Origin: JAVJSD01 sp040219575
Lineage (GTDB): Bacteria > Planctomycetota > Planctomycetia > Pirellulales > Pirellulaceae
Direction: 5' to 3'
Length of the DNA: 64,000 nt
Assembly (NCBI GenBank): GCA_040219575.1
Contig: JAVJSD010000152.1
Location: forward strand, 1 to 64,000
The position numbers and the translations under genes are program-made. This document shows, piece by piece, positions 7,431 through 14,554 of the stretch. The notes under the pieces were generated by a model that worked only from the letters and a program-made list of their open reading frames with translations, did not search any database and had not been told where the DNA came from. The stretch's first letter is position 1, and every line of letters starts with the position of its first letter.

Positions 7431-9605
7431 ATGAAACCGCCACGCCTACGCCTACCTCGTTTGCTTTCCGCCCTGATTCCGCTGATCGTCTTGACGTTGG
7501 CCGCGAACGCGCGGTCCGCCGAACAAGACGAGCAGCGCGGGATTGAATTCTTCGAGAAGAAGATCCGTCCGGTATTGGCCGAGAACTGCTACGGCTGCCA
7601 TTCGTCGCGGGCCGACGAGGTGAAGGCCGGATTGAAACTCGACTCACGCGAGGGGATGCTGGCCGGCGGCGAGAGCGGGGCCATGTTCAAGGCCGGCGAC
7701 GCCAAGGCGGGACTGCTGCTGGAGGCGATTCGCTACGAAGGCCTGGAAATGCCCCCGGAGCGGAAGTTGCCCGACGCCGTGATCGCCGATTTCGAGCAAT
7801 GGATCACACTCGGCGCGCCGATACCTGTGGACCGCGTGACCGCCGAGACATCGAAACCGACCGGCATCGACTTCGAGGCCGCGCGGCAATTCTGGTCGTT
7901 CCAACCTCCCCAGGCGTCGCCGACGCCGACGGTCGAGAACACACCCTGGATTCGCCGCCCGATCGACGGATTTGTACTGGCGAAATTGGAGGCGGCCGGG
8001 CTCGCGCCGAATGAGCCGGCCGATCGCCGCACGCTCATCCGCCGGGTGACGTTCGACCTGACGGGGTTGCCGCCCACGCCGAACGAAGTCGATGCTTTCC
8101 TCCGCGACACGTCGCCGGATGCGTATGAACGACTGGTCGAGCGATTGCTCGATTCGCCGCACTACGGCGAACGCTGGGCGCGGTTGTGGCTCGATGTGGC
8201 CCGCTACGCGGAAGATCAGGCGCACATCGTGGGCAACAACAATTCGCTGTTCTATCCCAACGCCTACAAGTATCGCGACTGGGTGATTGCGGCGCTGAAC
8301 GACGATGTTCCGTACGACCGCTTCATCAAACTGCAACTGGCCGCTGACAAACTGGAAGGCGACGACGGCCCGAATCTGGCGGCGCTCGGCTTCTTAGGCT
8401 TGGGGCCGAAATACTATCGACGCAATAGTCCCGAGGTGATGGCGGACGAGTGGGAAGATCGCGTGGATACCGTCACCCGGGGCTTGCTGGGCTTCACGGT
8501 GGCTTGCGCCCGCTGCCACGATCACAAGTACGATCCGATTCCGACGTCGGACTACTACGCGCTGGCGGGGGTGTTCGCCAGCACCGAAATGTACAACCGG
8601 CCGCTGGTCGAGGAGGCCGAGACGGAGAAGAACGGGCAGGCGAAGGATCCGCAGCAGTCGCTGCACATCGTCCGCGATGCGGCGCCGCGCGACTTGAAGG
8701 TTTACCTCCGCGGCGATGTGAACAATCAGGGAGAACTCGCTGAGCGGCGCTTTCCGCAAATCCTCACGCCCGGCCAAACCGTCAGCCTGCAGCAGGACAG
8801 CGGGCGGCTGCAACTGGCCGAGGCGATCGCCGATCGCGGCAATCCGCTGACCGCCCGCGTGATCGTCAATCGCGTTTGGGCCCAGCATTTCGGTCACGCG
8901 CTGGTCGGCACGCCGAGCAACTTCGGCAAGCTGGGCGACGCGCCTACCCATCCCCAACTACTGGACGACCTGGCGGCGCGATTCATGGATGCGGGCTGGT
9001 CGCTGAAGTGGATGCATCGCGAGATCCTGCTCTCGGCGACCTACCGTCAAAACAGCCGCATCGATGAAACGAAGCAAGCAGCGGACCCCGCCAATCGTCT
9101 GCTGGGACGCATGAACCGTCGCCGGCTGAGCGTCGAGCAGTGGCGCGACGCGATCCTCGCCGTTTCCGGAAGGCTCGACCACTCGATGGGCGGGCCGTCG
9201 ATTGAACCGGACGATCCGGAGCAGACGCGGCGAACGGTGTACGCCCGCATCAGCCGCCTGGAACTGAATCGCATGCTGTCGCTGTTCGACTTCCCCGATC
9301 CGAATTCTCACAGCGCGCGGCGCAGCGAGACCACCACGCCGCTGCAGAAGCTCTTTGTGCTCAACAGCCCTTTCATGGTGCGGCAGGCCGACGCATTGCT
9401 GGCCCGCCTGGAGCGAGAAGTAGAGAACGACGACGCGTCTCGTATCGAGCGGGCCTACGCGCTGCTGTTCGGCCGCGCCCCACTCGCCGAGGAGCTTGAA
9501 GTCGCCCTGGCGTATGTGAATGCGTCGAACGACGGGCGCGACGCCCGCTGGTCGCAATACGCCCAGGTGCTGCTGGCTTCGAACGAAATGTTGATGCTGG
9601 ACTAA
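7431..9605 (+). CDS. PSD1-type PSCyt1-DUF1549-DUF1553 protein
   Basis: The product is 724 residues from ATG 7431, followed at once by a basic, hydrophobic signal peptide (to about residue 29). CYGCH (53-57) is the haem c site of the planctomycete cytochrome C domain (PSCyt1), with 'ADEVKAGLKLDSREGMLAGGESG' next to it. DUF1549 follows ('LIRRVTFDLTGLPPTPNEVDAF', 'DSPHYGERWARLWLDVARYAE', 'CARCHDHKYDPIPTSDYYAL'), then DUF1553 ('LTARVIVNRVWAQHFG', 'SATYRQNSR', 'NRRRLSVEQWRDAIL'). The family is periplasmic and of unknown activity. It is followed by a DUF1501 gene in the same direction, with a palindromic element between the two. Confidence 0.93.
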   Translation: MKPPRLRLPRLLSALIPLIVLTLAANARSAEQDEQRGIEFFEKKIRPVLAENCYGCHSSRADEVKAGLKLDSREGMLAGGESGAMFKAGDAKAGLLLEAIRYEGLEMPPERKLPDAVIADFEQWITLGAPIPVDRVTAETSKPTGIDFEAARQFWSFQPPQASPTPTVENTPWIRRPIDGFVLAKLEAAGLAPNEPADRRTLIRRVTFDLTGLPPTPNEVDAFLRDTSPDAYERLVERLLDSPHYGERWARLWLDVARYAEDQAHIVGNNNSLFYPNAYKYRDWVIAALNDDVPYDRFIKLQLAADKLEGDDGPNLAALGFLGLGPKYYRRNSPEVMADEWEDRVDTVTRGLLGFTVACARCHDHKYDPIPTSDYYALAGVFASTEMYNRPLVEEAETEKNGQAKDPQQSLHIVRDAAPRDLKVYLRGDVNNQGELAERRFPQILTPGQTVSLQQDSGRLQLAEAIADRGNPLTARVIVNRVWAQHFGHALVGTPSNFGKLGDAPTHPQLLDDLAARFMDAGWSLKWMHREILLSATYRQNSRIDETKQAADPANRLLGRMNRRRLSVEQWRDAILAVSGRLDHSMGGPSIEPDDPEQTRRTVYARISRLELNRMLSLFDFPDPNSHSARRSETTTPLQKLFVLNSPFMVRQADALLARLEREVENDDASRIERAYALLFGRAPLAEELEVALAYVNASNDGRDARWSQYAQVLLASNEMLMLD

Positions 9606-9622
9606 ACGCCGTTGTAAGCGAC

Positions 9623-9685
9623 GTAGCGGAAGTCGCCAGACTTCCGAGAACTTATGAATTTCGGAACTCTGGCGAGTTCCGCTAC
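9623..9685. repeat. Intergenic double-hairpin element, family A, copy 1
   Basis: Two arms, 9623-9648 and 9660-9685, form an inverted repeat beginning GTAGCGGAA and ending TTCCGCTAC. Each arm also folds on itself: GGAAGTC-GCCA-GACTTCC on the left and GGAACTC-TGGC-GAGTTCC on the right. The loops GCCA and TGGC are exact complements. Copies occur at 25946-26010 and 41468-41531. It lies between the PSD1 and DUF1501 genes. Confidence 0.85.
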
Positions 9686-9699
9686 GAAGATCAACTCGA

Positions 9700-11124
9700 A
9701 TGAACCATCCCCATCACTCGCCGATCGTCTCTCGTCGTGAAATGCTGCATCGGGCTGGCGCCGGTTTCGGGGCGTTGGGACTGGCGGGAACGATGGCCTC
9801 GGCCGGTTTGCTAAACAGCGCGTCGGGGTCATCGGGAGCGCTTGCTGCGACGCACTTTCCGGCCCGCGCGAAGCGAGTGATTTTTCTGTTCATGAACGGC
9901 GCGCCGTCGCACGTCGATACGTTCGATCCCAAGCCGGCGCTGGAGAAGTATTCCGGCCAACAGCCTCAGGGGGATTTGTATCGGCAGAACAAGGGAAGCG
10001 GCTACATGCCGTCGCCTTTCAAGTTCGCGCCGCAGGGCGAGAGCGGCGTGGTGATGAGCGAATTGTTTCCGAACCTGGCACGCTGCGCCGACGACCTGTG
10101 CGTGCTGCGGTCGATGCACACCGACGTGCCCAACCACGAACCGGGCCTGCTGGTGATGCACTCCGGAAAACAGCAGCCGACGCGGCCTTCGTTGGGCAGT
10201 TGGGTTTCGTACGGCCTGGGGACCGAGAACGAAAGCCTGCCGTCGTACGTGGTGCTCTGTCCCGGGCTGCCGGTCGTCGGGCCGCAGTTGTGGTCCAACG
10301 CCTTTCTGCCGGGCGAGCATCAGGGAACGTCGGTCGACACCAACGACATGCAAGTCGACAGCCTGGTGAAAAACCTGCGGCATCCACGGCTCGATCGGGG
10401 GCAGCAGCGAAGGCAATTGGAACTGCTCGGCAAGTTGAACCAGTTGCATCTACAGCGGCGCGAGAACGATGCGGCGCTGGAGTCGCAGATCAAGGCGCTC
10501 GAACTGGCTTTCAGCATGCAGGCCGAGGCTTCGGAGGCGTTCGACGTCTCGCGCGAACCACAACACATTCACGAGATGTACGGTTCGAGCGCGTTCGGCC
10601 AGAGTTGCCTGCTGGCCCGGCGGTTGTGCGAATCGGGCGTGCGGTTCGTGCAGGTCTACTACGTCACCAAAAACGGCAAGCAGCCTTGGGACACGCACTC
10701 CGACAACGACAACAAGCACCGGCAGCTCTGCGCCGACAGCGACCAGGCCACCGCGGCGCTGCTGACCGATCTTAAGCGCCGCGGCCTCTTGGAAGACACA
10801 CTGGTGGTCTGGGGCGGCGAGTTCGGCCGCACGCCGTACTCGCAGCAGAACAAGAACGCCAAGGGCAAGCCGGGCCGCGACCACCATCACACCGGCTTCT
10901 CGATGTTTCTGGCCGGCGGCGGTGTGAAGGGCGGCATGATGTACGGAGAGACCGACGAGTTCGGCATGAACGCCGCCGTCAACCCGATGCACGTACACGA
11001 TCTGCACGCCACCATGCTGCACCTGATGGGCGTCGATCACGAGCGGCTCACCTACCGCTACTCCGGCCGCGACTTCCGCCTGACCGACGTACACGGGCAT
11101 GTAACGCACGACATCCTGGCGTGA
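9700..11124 (+). CDS. DUF1501 family Tat-exported protein
   Basis: The product is 474 residues. SRREMLHRAGAGFGALGLAG at about residues 10-29 is a twin-arginine signal. Conserved DUF1501 blocks are 'RVIFLFMNGAPSHVDTFDPKP', 'SELFPNLARCADDLCVLRSM', 'GKQPWDTHSDNDNKHRQLC', 'WGGEFGRTP' and 'GRDHHHTGFSMFLAGGGVKGG'; the last holds a HHH cluster likely to bind metal in the phosphatase-like fold. It is the usual partner of the PSD1 gene just upstream and is probably co-transcribed with it across a hairpin element. It is larger than, and not closely similar to, the copy at 1208-2503. Confidence 0.92.
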   Translation: MNHPHHSPIVSRREMLHRAGAGFGALGLAGTMASAGLLNSASGSSGALAATHFPARAKRVIFLFMNGAPSHVDTFDPKPALEKYSGQQPQGDLYRQNKGSGYMPSPFKFAPQGESGVVMSELFPNLARCADDLCVLRSMHTDVPNHEPGLLVMHSGKQQPTRPSLGSWVSYGLGTENESLPSYVVLCPGLPVVGPQLWSNAFLPGEHQGTSVDTNDMQVDSLVKNLRHPRLDRGQQRRQLELLGKLNQLHLQRRENDAALESQIKALELAFSMQAEASEAFDVSREPQHIHEMYGSSAFGQSCLLARRLCESGVRFVQVYYVTKNGKQPWDTHSDNDNKHRQLCADSDQATAALLTDLKRRGLLEDTLVVWGGEFGRTPYSQQNKNAKGKPGRDHHHTGFSMFLAGGGVKGGMMYGETDEFGMNAAVNPMHVHDLHATMLHLMGVDHERLTYRYSGRDFRLTDVHGHVTHDILA

Positions 11125-11264
11125 TCCGGGTAGGCAGGTACGAGCCGTGCGCTGTTCCGGCAGGTGCGCTGCGGTACAGTGCACTGGAGATAAGGGAGCG
11201 CGGCTGGACGCGTTCGTTTTCACGGCGTCTGGGAAGAGCCGGAACGACGCAAGCTTGTTCCATT

Positions 11265-12764
11265 CTACGAGGCGTGCGGCGGCGTTCGCCTGCCCCACTT
11301 GAGCATCGCCTTGAAAAGCGGCACGCCGACCATGGCGAGGACCAGCAGCGCCACCAGTCCCATCGAGATGGGACGTGTGAACAGGGCGGCGACGTCGCCG
11401 TGCGAGGCGATCAGCGAGGCCCGCAGGTAGGTCTCAATCATCACTCCCAAGATCATTCCCAGAATCAGCGGCGCGAGCGGAACCTTCTGCGACTCGAGGT
11501 AGTAGCCCAACAGGCCGAAGCCGATCATCACACCGACGTCGGCGATGTTCTGGTTAATGGCGTAGGCGCCCACGACCGAGAACAGCAGCACGGCCGAAAA
11601 CACGATGCTGCGCGGCAGACGCAAGATGAATCCGAACCCGTAGATGCCGGCCAGGCCGGCCGGCAGCAGCAGCAGTTGCGTGATCAGGGCGATGACGAAA
11701 ATGATGTAAACCGGCCCGCCGGATTCGAAAATCGCCGGGCCGGGCGTGACGTCGTACATCACCAGCGCCCCCAGCACGATGGCGGTCACCGCATCGCCGG
11801 GCACGCCGAACACCAGGGCGGGAATCCAGGCGCCGGCCACCGCCGCGTTGTTGGCGCTGGTGGGGGCGATCACACCCTGCTCGCAGCCCGTGCCGAACTG
11901 CTCCGGCTTGCGCGACGTGCGTTGGGCGATTCCATACGCGCCCCAGGCGGCGATGTCGGCGCCCGCGCCGGGCAGCGCCCCGATGACCGTGCCGATGATC
12001 GAGGATCCGAGCGCGGTGAATTTGTTGCGCCAAATGGCGGCGAGGGTCTCGCTGAGCGAGGCGTGGCTGTGGTCGACCGCCGAGGACTTGGCCATCGACT
12101 CCTTGTGCCGCACGCTGCGCAACACTTCCGACAAGCCGAACAATCCGATCATGGCCGGAATCAGGAAGTCGCTGGTCTCGCGCTGAAGGGCGGTCAGTCC
12201 CAGTGAGTAGCGAGGCTGGGCGGTCGCCACATCGTTGCCGACGGTGGCCAGCAATACGCCCAGCAGCGCCGCCAGCAGGCCCTTGATGGTGCTCCCCTGG
12301 CTGACGACGGCGCTCATGCTCAACCCCAATACCGCCAGCCACATCTTTTCCTGGGAGCCGAACGCCAGCGCCGCTCGAGCCAACAGCGGCGCCACCAGAA
12401 TCAACAGCAACACGCCGACGAGTCCCCCCAGGGCGGAGCAGAACAGGTCGATCATCAGCGCCTGTCGACCGCGTCCCTTCTGCGCCATGGCGAATCCGTC
12501 GAGCGTGGCGGCCGCCGAAGCAGGGGTGCCGGGAATCCGCAGGTAGGTGGCGGGAATGTCGCCGGCGAAGATCGCTGTGAAGCTGACTCCAATGATCATC
12601 GCCAGACCGGCCGCCGGCTCCATGCTGATGGCGATCGGCACGATCAGCGCCACCGCCATCGTGGCCGTCAGCCCCGGCGTCGCGCCGACAAAAATGCCGA
12701 ACAGCATGCCCAGCAGCCAGAGCACGATGACGGTGGGGTGCAGGAGGTCGGTGAAGTGGAGCAC
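11265..12764 (-). CDS. tctA: Tripartite tricarboxylate transporter permease TctA
   Basis: The product is 499 residues, the normal size for TctA, with about 11-12 hydrophobic segments. The N-terminal 'GMLFGIFVGATPGLTATMAVALIVPI' and the internal repeat 'GSSIIGTVIGALPGAGADIAAWGAYGIAQRTS' are the two G-rich signature loops of the large membrane subunit. With TctB and the solute-binding protein TctC (both just upstream on the same strand) it forms a secondary transporter for carboxylates. The frame opens at GTG 12764 (TctB ends 77 bp upstream). A purine-rich stretch (AGGTAAAGGGTAAAAGGTAA) lies in the gap. The gene converges with the DUF1501 gene at 11124. Confidence 0.93.
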   Translation of the reverse strand: MLHFTDLLHPTVIVLWLLGMLFGIFVGATPGLTATMAVALIVPIAISMEPAAGLAMIIGVSFTAIFAGDIPATYLRIPGTPASAAATLDGFAMAQKGRGRQALMIDLFCSALGGLVGVLLLILVAPLLARAALAFGSQEKMWLAVLGLSMSAVVSQGSTIKGLLAALLGVLLATVGNDVATAQPRYSLGLTALQRETSDFLIPAMIGLFGLSEVLRSVRHKESMAKSSAVDHSHASLSETLAAIWRNKFTALGSSIIGTVIGALPGAGADIAAWGAYGIAQRTSRKPEQFGTGCEQGVIAPTSANNAAVAGAWIPALVFGVPGDAVTAIVLGALVMYDVTPGPAIFESGGPVYIIFVIALITQLLLLPAGLAGIYGFGFILRLPRSIVFSAVLLFSVVGAYAINQNIADVGVMIGFGLLGYYLESQKVPLAPLILGMILGVMIETYLRASLIASHGDVAALFTRPISMGLVALLVLAMVGVPLFKAMLKWGRRTPPHAS

Positions 12765-12841
12765 GGAAGGCGGGCAGGTGGAGGTGAGAAGGTAAAGGGT
12801 AAAAGGTAAAAGTGAAGGAGGAGTTGCTCCCGAGCGACCGG

Positions 12842-13429
12842 CTAGAAGGGGAGGTTAAAGGCGTCGGCCTTGGGGAGCGGGCTGTCGAAGACGCGGTCGA
12901 AGAGGACGATGATCAACGCCACGAGGACGATGGAGATGGCGGCGGCGATAGCGGTGGTGACGAGAACTTCTCGCCAAAGAGAGGGCCGCCGATCGGGGCT
13001 GCGTCGGCGAAGCGCCTCCGCCACGGCGGGATGACCGAGGCGGGCCATGACGACGGTCGAAAACAAGCCAGCCGAGATTGCGAACCCCAGATGAGGCAGC
13101 GCGGCGAGCAGCAGCACCAGGCCCAGCATGATCAGCGCGACGTTCTGCAGGCCCCAGTCGGTGAGGTATTCAAGCGGATTTCGTCGCGGCGACGGTGATT
13201 GATCTTCGCGGCGGGTGAGCAGGGTGCGCACGAACCAGGCCGTACTGTAGGCGACGCCCGCCAGCAGCAGGCAGGAGGCGAGCAGCATCGGCCAAACCTG
13301 CGGCCCGGGATCGTTCTTGGCCAGCGCGCCGGGAATGTCTTTGGCGAAATACAGAAAGAACGCGGCGATGGCGATCAGCACGGGCCCCAGCGAGGCGCCG
13401 GATGTCTTCGTCGGGGCGTCGTCGCTCAT
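12842..13429 (-). CDS. tctB: Tripartite tricarboxylate transporter small membrane protein TctB
   Basis: The product is 195 residues from ATG 13429, which overlaps the tctC stop by 4 nt (ATGA). It has four hydrophobic segments ('GPVLIAIAAFFLYFAKDIPG', 'WPMLLASCLLLAGVAYSTAWF', 'NVALIMLGLVLLLAALPHLGF', 'VLVTTAIAAAISIVLVALII'), the layout of TctB. TctB sequences are poorly conserved; position between tctC and tctA is the main evidence. It is thought to assist TctA in the membrane. Confidence 0.85.
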   Translation of the reverse strand: MSDDAPTKTSGASLGPVLIAIAAFFLYFAKDIPGALAKNDPGPQVWPMLLASCLLLAGVAYSTAWFVRTLLTRREDQSPSPRRNPLEYLTDWGLQNVALIMLGLVLLLAALPHLGFAISAGLFSTVVMARLGHPAVAEALRRRSPDRRPSLWREVLVTTAIAAAISIVLVALIIVLFDRVFDSPLPKADAFNLPF

Positions 13430-14382
13430 CGCTGCCTGGCGTACCCCGCCGCCTCGATGATCGGTTTCCACTGCTCGTCTTGCTGGGCGAGAAACTGAGC
13501 GAACTCGTCCGGCCCACGGATTTCGATCGCATAGCCGGGCTTGCCCATGAATTCACGATACCCGTCCGATTCGGCGATCTTCTGGCAGGCGGCGGAAAGC
13601 CGTTGCGCCACGTCATCCGGTGTGTCTTTAGGAACGGCCAAGCCGCGCCAGCCGACGGCCGTCCAATCGACGCCCTGTTCCTTGGCGGTGGGGATGTCCG
13701 GATACTTTTCGAGTCGTTCGTCCGCCATCACCGCCAGCGCCCGGAGTTCGCCCGCGTCGAGCTGCGTCTTGGCCTCCGGCAGGCTGCAGCAGACGGCTTG
13801 CACGTGTCCTCCCAGCAGGTCGATTAGCGAAGGGGCCGCGCCGGAGTTCGGTTTCCAGGTGACGGAAGCGATCGGAATTCCCGCCTGTTCGAGCAACCCC
13901 GCCCGGGCTAAATCCCACGCGCCTCCCGTGGCGGTGCCGGTCATCACCACTTCATCGGGATGCGCCTTGATGTAATCGAGAAACTCTTCGAGGGATTTCC
14001 AGGGGGCGTCATTTTTGACCAGGATGGCGGCCGCATCGCCGTTCACCTGCAGCAACGGTCGGAAGTCCTCCCAGGTGGGCGCGTTGATGCCCATTTGCTT
14101 CATGGTCGAGAGTTCGAAGGTGATCATCGTGATCGTATTGCCATCGGGCCGGGCATTGGCGCCGGCGGTGTGCCCGGTGGCGCCGCTGCCGCCGGTCTTG
14201 TTGCTGACCACCACGCGTTGGTCGAGTTCTTTTTCCAGGGCGCCGGCGAAGTAGCGCGAGACCGAGTCCGTTCCGCCGCCGGCCGACCAGGGGCAAATGA
14301 TGGTGACGGTCGGTTTCGAGTCGCAGCCGCACAAGGCTGCGAAGGCCCAAGCCAGCAAGAGAGTGGAGAGCGTGCGTTTCAT
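13426..14382 (-). CDS. tctC: Tripartite tricarboxylate transporter substrate-binding protein (Bug/TctC)
   Basis: The product is 318 residues from ATG 14382. A signal peptide ends in LCGC, so it may be a lipoprotein. The mature protein shows Bug-family motifs: 'VTIICPWSAGGGTDSVSRYFA' at the start of the ligand site, 'VVVSNKTGGSGATGHTAGANARPDG', 'YPDIPTAKEQG' and 'GLAVPKDTPDDVAQRL'. These periplasmic two-lobed proteins bind carboxylates such as citrate; the substrate here cannot be inferred from sequence. It is the first gene of the tctC-tctB-tctA unit. A palindrome (14469-14546) separates it from the peroxidase gene on the same strand. Confidence 0.93.
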   Translation of the reverse strand: MKRTLSTLLLAWAFAALCGCDSKPTVTIICPWSAGGGTDSVSRYFAGALEKELDQRVVVSNKTGGSGATGHTAGANARPDGNTITMITFELSTMKQMGINAPTWEDFRPLLQVNGDAAAILVKNDAPWKSLEEFLDYIKAHPDEVVMTGTATGGAWDLARAGLLEQAGIPIASVTWKPNSGAAPSLIDLLGGHVQAVCCSLPEAKTQLDAGELRALAVMADERLEKYPDIPTAKEQGVDWTAVGWRGLAVPKDTPDDVAQRLSAACQKIAESDGYREFMGKPGYAIEIRGPDEFAQFLAQQDEQWKPIIEAAGYARQR

Positions 14383-14468
14383 GTTGGCCGAGTTCTCGCG
14401 GGAGGGAGGAAACCGCGAATATAGCCCAAACACGGTCGCCCGTCACGCGCACCAGCGCCGCGTCAATT

Positions 14469-14546
14469 CCCCAAGCCGACGGCTCCGCCGTCGTTGCCGG
14501 GGCATGTTCGACATTCGCCCGCGACGGCGAAGCCGTCAACTTGGGG
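14469..14546. repeat. Intergenic palindrome, family C, copy 1
   Basis: Arms 14469-14493 and 14522-14546 form a 25-bp inverted repeat with 3 mismatches, from CCCCAAG to CTTGGGG. Each arm also folds on itself (CGACGGC-TCC-GCCGTCG, and CGACGGC-GAA-GCCGTC). A half copy is found at 42631-42654. It lies just after the peroxidase stop codon and upstream of tctC, so it could end transcription of the peroxidase gene, though no T-run follows. Confidence 0.8.
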
Positions 14547-14554
14547 TGGACGAC

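Noticed and set aside
11121..12206. A 361-codon open frame on the plus strand opposite tctA
   Set aside because: Its repetitive D/H/Q/R-rich sequence is the antisense of the permease; tctA itself has clear family motifs.
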